Part shown: one piece after another, positions 7,670 to 15,168 of the stretch | How positions within the stretch are numbered: the stretch's first letter is position 1 | How the letters are laid out: every line of letters begins with the position of its first letter | Assembly (NCBI RefSeq): GCF_041807705.1 | Contig: NZ_JBGTYY010000036.1 | Location: forward strand, 1-18,693 | DNA: 18,693 nucleotides | Direction: 5' to 3' | Origin: Mannheimia sp041807705 | GTDB lineage: Bacteria > Pseudomonadota > Gammaproteobacteria > Enterobacterales > Pasteurellaceae | Notes under the pieces: model-generated | Seen by the model: only the letters and a program-made list of their open reading frames with translations | What the model was told of the DNA's origin: nothing | Databases searched by the model: none | Program-made: the position numbers and the translations under genes

Positions 7670-9727
7670 TTAATTTCCAACCCAAACTACCATCACTTTA
7701 TCTTCATTCAACACACGGTTAAACGCAAAGTAGCCATCATTTTTAATGAGTTGGTGAACACCTGCACCAATAGCCGGATGGCGTTGGCGGAATTGTGTCA
7801 GTTTTTGCCAATGTTGATGCAATGCCTGTTTCTGAGGATCTTGCTGCAACTCTTGCCAATTCATATCCGAACGTGTGCCTTGTAGCGGGTCTGAACCGGT
7901 CGCACCAAATGTCCGCCCACTTTCATCACCATAATAGATTTGCACCGCACCGGGTGAAAGCAGCAGCAAATTTGCGGCGGTTTTGTGTTTTTCGATATTC
8001 TGTTCACTATCTGAATGGAAAAATAATCGGGTATCGTGTGAAGATAAATAGCTCAACACATTGAAGTCACTTAATTTACGGCTCATTTCAGCGTAAACGG
8101 GCTCAATATGGGCAAAGCAATTTAACCCTTGTTTAGCCTGATCTTGAAAATCGAAATTGATCATTGCGTCAAAACCGTTTTGATAATAGTCACTCTTGAA
8201 CACGCCGTGTTCCCACGCCTCTCCAGTCATCCAAAAGTTATCATTAAAACCGGCATTCGGATTGACTTGTTGCCATTCGCTTAAGGCTTGTTGTGCTGAT
8301 TGTTTTAATGCCAGCCACGTGGATTTTTCAACGTGTTTGGCGGTATCCACCCGAAAGCCGTCAATACCATATTTTCGTACCCAATCGGATAACCAACCAA
8401 TTAAATAATCACGCACTTTGGCGTTTGGTAATGTTTTGGCATTGGTATTTTTGTTTGCAAAAAATTCAGGTAATTTGACCGCTTGTTCGCTCTCGGTTTT
8501 TAGATCCGGAAGGGCAGCGAGCGACATTTTTAAATCATCAAATTTAGGGCTGTCGTAATCGGCAATATCAGCTCGAACCCATTCTTTTCCCCACCAATTT
8601 TGCCAAGCCTGATTATCGTTAAAGCGAATAAAATCGTTAAAGCTGTGCCAATTTTGTCCTGATTTCGGCTTCCAGTGTGTCCATTTTTCGCCTAATGTGT
8701 GACTGATTTCGTCCGGTGTTAAGTAAAATCCGCCAAAGTTAAACTCCTGCATATCGGCAAGCGTCGCATAGCCAGTATGGTTCATCACCACATCAAATAG
8801 CACCCGAATACCACGCTGGTGGGCTTGTTGAACAAAGCGACTTAAATCGTCTTCAGTACCCATATTGGCATCTAATTTCGTCCAATCCAAATGATAATAA
8901 CCGTGATAGCCATAATGCGGAAAATCCCCCTTATCACCGCCGCCAACCCAGCCGTGCATTTGTTCTAACGGCGAGCTAATCCATAATACATTTACCCCAA
9001 GTTGTTGTAGATAATCGAGCTTTTCGGTTAATCCTTTTAAGTCGCCGCCGTGAAAGGTGCCGATTTCTTGCATTCCGTCTTTTTGGCGGTGGTAGCTGTG
9101 GTCATTGGTCGGATCGCCGTTATAAAAGCGGTCGGTCAGCACAAAATAGACGGTGGCATTTTTCCAATCAAACGTTGCTGTATTTTCGGTATTGCTTTTT
9201 TCCAGCAAAATCAGACCGCTTGCGTTTTTATTTGGCATAAAGGTAACTTTGCCGTTTCTAACAATGGTGGTGTTGCCTGAATAAAAATCGCTAACCGATT
9301 CTCCATCAGCAAAAGTGGAGGAAACATCAATTTCAATCGGTTTTTTATCCCAATTCGGGCAACTTTGAAGCATCGCTTCATTGTGCTGTGGCTGCTGTTC
9401 TACGCTGATTGTGAGCGTTGGCGTGCCGCTTCGCAGATCAATTTGTGCCAGATAGTTGCCTTGACGAAACAGCCGCAGTTGTGGAGCTTCATTTATACAA
9501 GGGACTAACGTAACCGATTGATTTAATTTGATTGCTTGTTGAGGTTGATAACAGTGTCCGCCGAATTCAAACTTAAGCGGATAGCTCCCTTTTTCCAATT
9601 GAACTTGAGATTGATACAACCGTTTTTCGAGATTATCGTTAAAATCAGAAAAATGGGAATGTTGCCAAGATTGGGCAAAAAGGCTTGAGGTATAGAATAA
9701 GCAGAGATAAGGTAACGCATTTTTCAT
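7670..9727 (-). CDS. malS: Periplasmic alpha-amylase MalS
   Basis: GH13 alpha-amylase that cuts long maltodextrins in the periplasm so that MalE can bind them. I chose ATG at 9727 (685 residues; E. coli MalS is about 676) because AGGGG lies 5-6 bases before it; the in-frame GTG at 9733 is too close to that site. The N-terminus, MKNALPYLCLFYTSSLFA, looks like a signal peptide cleaved before QSWQ. GH13 signatures in order: DVVMNH (312-317), GFRVDTAKH with nucleophile D461, GEAWEHG with acid/base E503, and SSHD with D565. A cysteine-containing N-terminal domain precedes the barrel, as in MalS. It follows malG by 74 bases on the same strand, so it probably belongs to a malEFGS operon; in E. coli malS stands alone. 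I see no MalT box directly in front of it. Confidence 0.93.
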   Translation of the reverse strand: MKNALPYLCLFYTSSLFAQSWQHSHFSDFNDNLEKRLYQSQVQLEKGSYPLKFEFGGHCYQPQQAIKLNQSVTLVPCINEAPQLRLFRQGNYLAQIDLRSGTPTLTISVEQQPQHNEAMLQSCPNWDKKPIEIDVSSTFADGESVSDFYSGNTTIVRNGKVTFMPNKNASGLILLEKSNTENTATFDWKNATVYFVLTDRFYNGDPTNDHSYHRQKDGMQEIGTFHGGDLKGLTEKLDYLQQLGVNVLWISSPLEQMHGWVGGGDKGDFPHYGYHGYYHLDWTKLDANMGTEDDLSRFVQQAHQRGIRVLFDVVMNHTGYATLADMQEFNFGGFYLTPDEISHTLGEKWTHWKPKSGQNWHSFNDFIRFNDNQAWQNWWGKEWVRADIADYDSPKFDDLKMSLAALPDLKTESEQAVKLPEFFANKNTNAKTLPNAKVRDYLIGWLSDWVRKYGIDGFRVDTAKHVEKSTWLALKQSAQQALSEWQQVNPNAGFNDNFWMTGEAWEHGVFKSDYYQNGFDAMINFDFQDQAKQGLNCFAHIEPVYAEMSRKLSDFNVLSYLSSHDTRLFFHSDSEQNIEKHKTAANLLLLSPGAVQIYYGDESGRTFGATGSDPLQGTRSDMNWQELQQDPQKQALHQHWQKLTQFRQRHPAIGAGVHQLIKNDGYFAFNRVLNEDKVMVVWVGN
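9191..9223 (-). other. DNA-uptake signal sequence inside malS (variant)
   Basis: On the minus strand GCAAGCGGTC (9223-9214) is followed by TGATTTTGC and then AAAAAAGCAA. The core differs from ACAAGCGGTC at one position and the downstream blocks fit moderately. It lies in coding sequence. Confidence 0.45.
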
Positions 9728-9748
9728 AGACACCCCTAATAAAGATTG

Positions 9749-9780
9749 ACGACCGCAGTATCAGCTCGACAAGCGGTCGT
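9749..9780. repeat. 8-bp inverted repeat between malG and malS, one arm inside an uptake signal
   Basis: ACGACCGC (9749-9756) and GCGGTCGT (9773-9780) pair perfectly around a 16-base loop. The right arm is part of an uptake signal. On the plus strand the stem runs into TTTTT, but the genes here are read on the minus strand, where CAATCTTTATT follows. It could weaken malS expression relative to malG or only be a by-product of the uptake core. Confidence 0.45.
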
Positions 9781-9803
9781 TTTTAGAGAATTTTTTGCAA
9801 ACT
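9769..9803 (+). other. DNA-uptake signal sequence between malS and malG
   Basis: Exact ACAAGCGGTC (9769-9778) followed by GTTTTTAGAG and AATTTTTTGCAAA. This is a full A. pleuropneumoniae-type uptake signal, in the 74-base malG-malS gap. Confidence 0.8.
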
Positions 9804-10692
9804 AGCCTTTCACGCCGCCGGCAGTTAAACCACCGATTAACCAGCGTTGTGCCAATAAGAAGACCAGTGTAATCGGAATTGCGGATAAGACCGCCGCTGC
9901 TGCGAAGTCACCCCATAAGTAGTTTTGCGGATAGAGGTATTGTTGCATACCAACGGCTAAGGTGTAGCTGTTTACATCACGCAATAGGAGTGAGGCAACC
10001 GGTACTTCGGTAATGGCGGCAATAAATGAAAGAATAAAAACTACCGCCAAAATCGGCACTGAAAGCGGTAATAAGATTAATCGGAATGCTTGCCACGGGG
10101 TTGCTCCATCAAGGGAAGCGGCTTCTTCCAATGAACCATCAATCGTTTCAAAGTAGCCTTTGATTGTCCAAACGTGTAAGGCAATTCCGCCTAAGTAGGC
10201 AAAAATAACACCACCGTGTGTGTTTAAACCAAGAAACGGTACATACTGCCCAAGACGATCAAACAACGCATATAAGGCAACTAAGGAAAGTACTGCCGGG
10301 AACATTTGGAAAATCAGCATACCTTGTAGAATGGTTTTTTTGCCTTTAAATTTCATTCGGGCAAACGCATAAGCACAGGTAGTAGATAAGGTTACAATGC
10401 CGATGGAGGTAATTGTTGCCACTTTGATGGAGTTCCATAACCAGCGTAGCACCGGGAATGGAGGCGGTGTGACTGTGCCATCGGCGTGTGTAACATCAAA
10501 ACCAAGAGCGGCTTGCCAATGTTCCCACGAAATTTGGCTTGGAATAATATCACCGATAGCCAGATTTCCCGGTCGTAATGAAATGCCAATCACCATTAAT
10601 AGAGGGAAAATAATTAAGGCAAGAAAACAAATTAAGATGAAATGGGTTGCCCATACCCGATAACGCACAGATTTAGATTGAACAATTGCCAT
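9802..10692 (-). CDS. malG: Maltose/maltodextrin ABC transporter permease MalG
   Basis: Inner-membrane permease that pairs with MalF and couples to two MalK subunits. It has 296 residues, exactly the E. coli MalG length, with about six hydrophobic segments; the first spans about 16-36 and the last ends near 285. The cytoplasmic EAA loop that docks MalK is clear: EAASLDGATPWQAF, starting near residue 190. The C-terminus, LIGGLTAGGVKG, matches the MalG tail that reaches into the translocation pore in the E. coli structure. An AGGAG site sits 6 bases before the ATG. It follows malF by 52 bases and is followed by malS. Confidence 0.96.
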   Translation of the reverse strand: MAIVQSKSVRYRVWATHFILICFLALIIFPLLMVIGISLRPGNLAIGDIIPSQISWEHWQAALGFDVTHADGTVTPPPFPVLRWLWNSIKVATITSIGIVTLSTTCAYAFARMKFKGKKTILQGMLIFQMFPAVLSLVALYALFDRLGQYVPFLGLNTHGGVIFAYLGGIALHVWTIKGYFETIDGSLEEAASLDGATPWQAFRLILLPLSVPILAVVFILSFIAAITEVPVASLLLRDVNSYTLAVGMQQYLYPQNYLWGDFAAAAVLSAIPITLVFLLAQRWLIGGLTAGGVKG

Positions 10693-10720
10693 ATATAACT
10701 CCTAAAGTTAGTTTGGGGTC

Positions 10721-10736
10721 GGGATTGTTAAATCCC
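10721..10736 (-). promoter_or_regulatory. Small hairpin between malF and malG
   Basis: GGGATT and AATCCC form a 6-bp stem with a 4-base loop in the 52-base malF-malG gap, just upstream of the malG ribosome-binding site. No T run follows on the transcribed strand, so it is more likely a local mRNA structure than a terminator. Confidence 0.35.
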
Positions 10737-10744
10737 TCCCGCTT

Positions 10745-12283
10745 TTATAATTCCATTTTGGTTGCTTTGATATTTAAGAGTGCCAAGCCACCGACTAATA
10801 AGAAAATAATGGTTGCGATGGCGGCTGCTAAGCCGAAATCTTGCGTACCACTTCCTTCAAAGGCAATGCGATAGGTGTAGCTGACTAATAAATCGGTATA
10901 ACCGGCTGGGGTGGTTGTGCCAATCATATCCGGGCGACCGTTTGTTAATAGTTGAATTAACACAAAGTTGTTAAAGTTAAATGCAAACGAAGCAATCATT
11001 AACGGAGTAAGTGGTTTTAACAGTAATGGGAAAGTGATTTTACTGAAGTTTTGCCAAGTGGAAGCACCGTCCATTGCAGAAGCTTCATATAAATCAGCCG
11101 GAATAGCTTTGAGTAACCCCATACATAAAATCATCATATAAGGATAACCTAACCACGTATTGACAATTAAGATCATCACTTTGGCAAGGAGCGGATCGTT
11201 AAACCATTCAGGACTAATCCCGAATAGTTGGTTTAAAATCATATTGATCTCACCAAAACTTTGGTTAAATAGTCCTTTAAAGATCAGAATTGAAATAAAA
11301 GATGGTACGGCATAAGGTAAAATCAATAAGACACGATAGACTGCTTTACCTTTTAATGCCTCCCATTGTACCAAACAGGCAAGAACCATACCGAGAATAA
11401 CGGTAAAGACAACGGTTAATAAAGAGAAGATCACCGTCCAAATAAATATTTGGACAAAAGGTTTTTGAATACCTTCATCGGTAAAAATTTTAATGAAGTT
11501 ATTAAAGCCTGATGTGACAGTATAACCCGGTTCAAGTGTTCCGCTTTGCCAATGACCGTTTTCATCAATCGCTTGGAAGAAACCAGTTTCGTCATTTGCT
11601 TGATAACGTTTGCCAGTCTCATTATTGAGTAATATTTTATTTTCTTCATCAAATTGATAGCGTGGTTTTTGCTCGGAGAATTGACGTAATGAGCTCATTG
11701 TCAGTTCATTGTTATTCGGTAAAACCACTTTCATTGATTTAAGTGCAGCCCGATTTTGTGTAATCACTTTAAGAGGAGCAACTTCGCCGGTTGGTCTGTT
11801 TTGCTCGGTCACAACCACATTCGTTCCGGTAGCCAATGAAATCGGCTCTGACACAAAAGTTTGCTCTGTCGCCGGATTGGTTAATGCAATTTGATATTTA
11901 TTATCTGCTTGCGGATAAAGGGTGAATTGATATTTATCTCCGGCAAAATAGCGTTGTTCAGTTAAGACGGATACCGCTCGTTCAAAGGATAATTGATTAG
12001 AACCACTATAGTTGGTAAACGCAATTGCAATAGTCGCAACCAGCGGAAACAAAATAAAAATTGCCATTCCGGTAATGCCAGGGTAAACATACCGCCAAGC
12101 ATAGGTATTTTTATTGGTAAAAATATAGACACCGGAAGTTAGAATAATCAGCGTTAAAATAGCAAAAAGATATTCACCTTGTGAGTACATTAAGACAACA
12201 AGATAGAAGTCAAGGAGCAAGACTAATCCGGCTAAGAGATATTTGAGCCAATGAGTGGATTTGGATTGAGTTTGAGTTAGCAT
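10745..12283 (-). CDS. malF: Maltose/maltodextrin ABC transporter permease MalF
   Basis: Inner-membrane permease that holds the maltose-binding site of the MalFGK2 importer. The 512 residues compare with 514 in E. coli. N-terminal hydrophobic segments are followed by the large periplasmic P2 domain (roughly residues 95-275) that caps MalE, a feature peculiar to enteric-type MalF. The MalK-docking EAA loop begins at E400 in DLYEASAMDGASTWQNF. The block FNFNNFVLIQLLTNG (about 435-449) is close to E. coli. A GAGGTG site lies 5 bases before the ATG. It is separated from malE by 118 bases that hold a terminator-like hairpin, so it is probably made in smaller amounts than MalE. Confidence 0.96.
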   Translation of the reverse strand: MLTQTQSKSTHWLKYLLAGLVLLLDFYLVVLMYSQGEYLFAILTLIILTSGVYIFTNKNTYAWRYVYPGITGMAIFILFPLVATIAIAFTNYSGSNQLSFERAVSVLTEQRYFAGDKYQFTLYPQADNKYQIALTNPATEQTFVSEPISLATGTNVVVTEQNRPTGEVAPLKVITQNRAALKSMKVVLPNNNELTMSSLRQFSEQKPRYQFDEENKILLNNETGKRYQANDETGFFQAIDENGHWQSGTLEPGYTVTSGFNNFIKIFTDEGIQKPFVQIFIWTVIFSLLTVVFTVILGMVLACLVQWEALKGKAVYRVLLILPYAVPSFISILIFKGLFNQSFGEINMILNQLFGISPEWFNDPLLAKVMILIVNTWLGYPYMMILCMGLLKAIPADLYEASAMDGASTWQNFSKITFPLLLKPLTPLMIASFAFNFNNFVLIQLLTNGRPDMIGTTTPAGYTDLLVSYTYRIAFEGSGTQDFGLAAAIATIIFLLVGGLALLNIKATKMEL

Positions 12284-12318
12284 AACAGCACCTCGAATTT
12301 TTACTGCATTTTGTTACG

Positions 12319-12346
12319 GTACTTTTACTGTACTTTTATTGTATTT
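12319..12346. repeat. Short direct repeats in the malF leader
   Basis: GTACTTTTACT (12319-12329) and GTACTTTTATT (12330-12340) are adjacent 11-base copies differing at one base, followed by a partial third copy, GTATTT (12341-12346). They lie between the malE terminator and the malF start. No function is evident. Confidence 0.4.
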
Positions 12347-12354
12347 AGGGTGAA

Positions 12355-12387
12355 TCTAAAAATAGAGTGGGTCATAATAACCCACTC
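12355..12387 (-). terminator. Terminator-like hairpin between malE and malF
   Basis: On the minus strand GAGTGGGT (12387-12380) pairs with ACCCACTC (12372-12365) around a 7-base loop, followed by TATTTTTAGA. This is a plausible intrinsic terminator 14 bases after the malE stop. Partial read-through would give much MalE and less MalF-MalG, the role that intercistronic repeats play in E. coli malE-malF. Confidence 0.75.
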
Positions 12388-12401
12388 AGAATGATGAAGA
12401 A

Positions 12402-13592
12402 TTATTGTTGTTTTTGAATGCGTGAATGTGCATCATCTAATGCTTCTTTCACCGATTGACGACCGGTCACTGCATTATTGATAGCAGATTTTTCGGCATA
12501 CCAGAAAGAAGACATTTGCGGAATATTTGGCATAATTTCACCGTTCTTCGCATTTGCCATCGTTGCAGCAATACGAGGATCAGCCGCTAATTTCTCTTGG
12601 TAAGATTTTAACGCCACCGCACCTAAAGGTTTATCTTTATTGACTGCATCTAAACCGTCGTCGGTGAGTAAATAATTCTCTAAGAATTCTTTGGCTAAAT
12701 CTTTATTTGGGCTTGAGCTGTTTACACCGGCACTTAACACCCCTACGAATGGTTTAGAAGCTTGACCGTTTAATGTTGGGAGTAAAGTTACACCATATTT
12801 AATACCGCTTTTATCAATATTGCCCCAAGACCAAGGACCATTGATGGTTAAGGCACTTTGTCCTTTATTAAAGGAGGCTTCGGCAACGGCATAGTCCATA
12901 TCCGCACTAATATGTTTATTTTTCACCATATCGACTACAAATTGTAGTGCTTTTACTGCCCCTTCATTGTTCACACCAATATCTTTTGGATCGTATTTGC
13001 CGTTATCAAATTTGAATGCATAAGCTCCGTTTGAAGCCGCAATCGGCCACGTGAAATAGGGCTCGGATAAGTTCCACATAATGGCATTTTTGCCCTCTTT
13101 TTTGAGTTTTTTATCTAACTCAATAATTTCTTCCCAAGATTTTGGTGCTTCTTTCACTAAATCTTTATTATAAATTAATGAAATCGCTTCAATCGCAACC
13201 GGATAACCGATAATTTTGCCGTTGTAAGTTTCAGCATCCCAAGCAAAATCGACAAATTTATCTTTAAATTCTTTGCTTACATTCACTTCAGCCAATAAAC
13301 CGGATTGTGCATAACCACCAAAGCGGTCGTGAGCCCAGAACATAATATCCGGACCGTCACCAGTTGAGGCAACCTGTGCAAATTTTTCTTCAAGTCTATC
13401 CGGGTGTTCAACTAAAACTTGAACACCGGTATCTTTTTCAAATTTCTTACCGACTTCGGCAAGCCCATTGTACCCTTTATCACCGTTAATCCAGATAACG
13501 AGTTTACCTTCCGTCATTTTTGCCATTACTGTTCCTGAAAGAACTAAGGTAGCAAGAGTAGCTAAGGTGAATTTGACACATTTGTTTTTCAT
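12402..13592 (-). CDS. malE: Periplasmic maltose/maltodextrin-binding protein MalE
   Basis: Periplasmic receptor that delivers maltose and maltodextrins to MalFGK2. It has 396 residues, the E. coli precursor length. The signal peptide is residues 1-24 (ending SGTVMA), and the mature protein starts KMTEGKLVIWINGDKGYNGL. Sugar-binding residues of E. coli MBP are kept: the D and K of NGDKGYNG, W/D/R in FWAHDRFGG, E and Y in EPYFTW, W in PWSWGNI and W in SSFWYAEKSA. An AGGAG site lies 6 bases before the ATG. It is the first gene of the minus-strand operon and is followed by a terminator-like hairpin. Confidence 0.97.
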   Translation of the reverse strand: MKNKCVKFTLATLATLVLSGTVMAKMTEGKLVIWINGDKGYNGLAEVGKKFEKDTGVQVLVEHPDRLEEKFAQVASTGDGPDIMFWAHDRFGGYAQSGLLAEVNVSKEFKDKFVDFAWDAETYNGKIIGYPVAIEAISLIYNKDLVKEAPKSWEEIIELDKKLKKEGKNAIMWNLSEPYFTWPIAASNGAYAFKFDNGKYDPKDIGVNNEGAVKALQFVVDMVKNKHISADMDYAVAEASFNKGQSALTINGPWSWGNIDKSGIKYGVTLLPTLNGQASKPFVGVLSAGVNSSSPNKDLAKEFLENYLLTDDGLDAVNKDKPLGAVALKSYQEKLAADPRIAATMANAKNGEIMPNIPQMSSFWYAEKSAINNAVTGRQSVKEALDDAHSRIQKQQ

Positions 13593-13658
13593 AAAAAACT
13601 CCTTGAAGTTAAATAAAAGAAACGGATATGAAACAACCCATTTATTAAATTATGGCAA

Positions 13659-13692
13659 ATTATGGGCTATACAATCTATTTGAGATCACCCT
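13659..13692 (-). promoter_or_regulatory. malE promoter: variant MalT box plus -10 hexamer
   Basis: On the minus strand AGGGTGAT (13692-13685) is followed after exactly 20 bases by CATAAT (13664-13659). Hexamer and spacing are the same as at malP, although this box has two differences from GGGATGAT. The start point would be near 13652 and the leader about 60 bases. A G-rich stretch (complement of 13703-13708) about 14 bases further upstream could be a second, weaker box. Confidence 0.65.
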
Positions 13693-13718
13693 TTGCTCTA
13701 CGCCCCCCAAGCTAAAAG

Positions 13719-13734
13719 TATGATCTAAGTAACA
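13719..13734. promoter_or_regulatory. Weak CRP-like site
   Basis: TATGA-6-TAACA has one mismatch to TGTGA-6-TCACA in each half. Its centre is 29 bases from that of the strong CRP site, on the malE side. Likely only if it acts together with its neighbours. Confidence 0.3.
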
Positions 13735-13747
13735 TTTTTTATCATTT

Positions 13748-13763
13748 TGTGATCAGCTTCACA
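13748..13763. promoter_or_regulatory. CRP site, perfect core
   Basis: TGTGATCAGCTTCACA contains both perfect CRP half sites (TGTGA-6-TCACA) with T-rich and A-rich flanks. It indicates catabolite control of the malE and malK operons. Its centre is about 103.5 bases upstream of the predicted malE start point. Confidence 0.85.
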
Positions 13764-13780
13764 AAAATAAGCGTTAAAAA

Positions 13781-13796
13781 TGAGAGCTCGATCACA
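13781..13796. promoter_or_regulatory. Second CRP site
   Basis: TGAGA-GCTCGA-TCACA differs from the CRP core at one base. Its centre is 33 bases, about three helical turns, from the perfect site, so both CRP dimers would lie on the same face of the DNA. Confidence 0.65.
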
Positions 13797-13823
13797 AAAT
13801 TTATTAAATTTCCCTGAATTAGG

Positions 13824-13859
13824 TTTTTTTAGGTAATTAGAGTTCTAACCCTAAAAAAA
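13824..13859. repeat. AT-rich interrupted palindrome with phased A-tracts
   Basis: TTTTTTTAGG (13824-13833) and CCTAAAAAAA (13850-13859) are inverted copies; between them TTAGA and TCTAA (13837-13841, 13844-13848) form a nested palindrome. The two seven-base A/T tracts are 29 bases apart and lie between the CRP sites and the malK MalT box. It may bend the DNA or bind a dimeric protein. Confidence 0.5.
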
Positions 13860-13867
13860 AGTACTCT

Positions 13868-13875
13868 GGGATGAT
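13868..13875 (+). promoter_or_regulatory. MalT box of the malK promoter
   Basis: Exact GGGATGAT on the plus strand, facing malK and identical to two boxes at malP. The -10 element is unclear: GACTAT (13897-13902), 21 bases downstream, matches only three of six consensus bases. The predicted leader is about 40 bases. Confidence 0.7.
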
Positions 13876-13951
13876 GTCTTCATTAGATAAAAAGGCGACT
13901 ATTCAGCCTAAATTCAAACCACAAGCAAAAGCAAAATAAAGAGGTTTAATT

Positions 13952-15070
13952 ATGGCGAATGTATCATTGCGTAACGTGGGAAAATCGTATGGTGATGTTC
14001 ATATTTCTAAGGATATTAATTTAGAAATTAACGAAGGGGAATTCGTTGTATTCGTTGGGCCATCAGGTTGTGGTAAATCCACACTATTGCGAATGATAGC
14101 AGGGCTTGAAGATATTACGACAGGTGAGCTTTATATCGGTGATAAATTAATGAATGATGTCGAACCCTCTAAACGTGGAATTGGGATGGTATTCCAATCT
14201 TATGCACTTTATCCACATTTAGACGTTGCCGAAAATATGTCTTTTGGCTTAAAGCTGGCAGGTGTAAGTAAAGCAGAGCGGGAGCAACGAGTTAACCAAG
14301 TTGCCGAAATCTTACAGCTTGCCCATTTATTAGACCGAAAACCTAAAGCACTTTCCGGGGGGCAACGCCAACGGGTGGCTATTGGTAGAACACTGGTTTC
14401 CCAGCCGGAAGTGTTTTTACTCGATGAACCACTTTCCAACCTTGATGCCGCATTGCGTGTACAAATGCGGGTAGAAATTTCCAAATTACATAAAAAATTA
14501 AACCGCACAATGATTTATGTTACCCACGATCAAGTTGAAGCAATGACATTAGCGGACAAAATCGTGGTATTAAATGCCGGCGGTATTGCTCAAGTAGGTA
14601 AACCGTTAGAACTTTATCATTACCCGGCAAACCGCTTTGTAGCAGGGTTTATCGGCTCGCCTAAAATGAATTTTTTACCGGTAAAAGTGATTGCGGTAGA
14701 GCCGGAACGGGTAAAAATTGAGTTACCTGATGCGAATCATCATAATTTTTGGATTCCGGTTTCCGGCGAAGGGGTGAATGTGGGAGATAACTTATCTTTA
14801 GGTATCCGCCCGGAACATTTAGTTCCTTCGGATCAAACCCAAGTGACCTTACACGGTATTGTGCAAGTTGTGGAATTGCTCGGAAATGAAACACAAATCC
14901 ACCTTGAAATCCCTGAAATCAAACAACCAACCTTAATTTATCGTCAAAACGATGTGGTATTAGTTAATGAAGGCGATGATATGAATATCGGTATATTGCC
15001 GGAACGTTGCCATTTATTTAAGGAAGACGGTACAGCTTGCAAACGTTTGTTTGTTGAAAAAGGGGTATAA
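13952..15070 (+). CDS. malK: Maltose/maltodextrin ABC transporter ATP-binding protein MalK
   Basis: ATPase that drives MalFGK2 and, in E. coli, holds MalT inactive when no substrate is being transported. The 372 residues compare with 371 in E. coli. The ATPase domain has Walker A GPSGCGKST (36-44, K42), Q82 of the Q-loop, signature LSGGQ (134-138), Walker B FLLDEP (D158, E159) and H192. The C-terminal regulatory domain (about 240-372) is complete, and F241 and W267, positions I recall as affecting inducer exclusion and MalT control in E. coli, are kept. A GAGG site lies 7 bases before the ATG. It is the first gene of malK-lamB-malM, divergent from malE. Confidence 0.97.
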   Translation: MANVSLRNVGKSYGDVHISKDINLEINEGEFVVFVGPSGCGKSTLLRMIAGLEDITTGELYIGDKLMNDVEPSKRGIGMVFQSYALYPHLDVAENMSFGLKLAGVSKAEREQRVNQVAEILQLAHLLDRKPKALSGGQRQRVAIGRTLVSQPEVFLLDEPLSNLDAALRVQMRVEISKLHKKLNRTMIYVTHDQVEAMTLADKIVVLNAGGIAQVGKPLELYHYPANRFVAGFIGSPKMNFLPVKVIAVEPERVKIELPDANHHNFWIPVSGEGVNVGDNLSLGIRPEHLVPSDQTQVTLHGIVQVVELLGNETQIHLEIPEIKQPTLIYRQNDVVLVNEGDDMNIGILPERCHLFKEDGTACKRLFVEKGV

Positions 15071-15095
15071 CAATTTCAGTTTATTACTGACTTTA

Positions 15096-15130
15096 GGGGA
15101 TGTTTTCTCATCTTCTAATCAATTAATACT
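15096..15130 (+). promoter_or_regulatory. Possible internal MalT-dependent promoter before lamB
   Basis: In the 98-base malK-lamB gap, GGGATGTT (15097-15104, preceded by another G) matches the local MalT box GGGATGAT at seven of eight bases. AATACT (15125-15130) lies exactly 20 bases downstream, the spacing seen at malP and malE, and matches the -10 consensus at four of six bases. A start near 15137 would give lamB-malM their own leader. One box and a weak hexamer could occur by chance. Confidence 0.35.
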
Positions 15131-15168
15131 TAACCTAAGTAAAATCAAATCTTAAGAGAGGTTCTATT

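Larger units (their letters stand above)
13593..13951. promoter_or_regulatory. Divergent malE-malK control region
   Basis: This 359-base gap is the only gene-free stretch longer than 300 bases in the window. It holds, from the malE side: a leader, the malE promoter, a weak CRP-like site, a perfect-core CRP site, a second near-perfect CRP site, an AT-rich interrupted palindrome with A-tracts, a MalT box facing malK, and the malK leader with a GAGG ribosome-binding site. E. coli has the same general plan of CRP sites between two groups of MalT boxes. I see no open reading frame of note in it. Confidence 0.85.

Noticed and set aside
7795..8064. 89-codon open frame antisense to malS
   Set aside because: It lies inside the GH13 coding region, with no domain and no initiation signal.
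13321..13331. AAAGCGGTCG as an uptake signal in malE
   Set aside because: The core is incomplete and no AT-rich blocks follow.
14209..14508. 99-codon open frame antisense to malK
   Set aside because: It mirrors the conserved ATPase motifs of malK and shows no features of its own.
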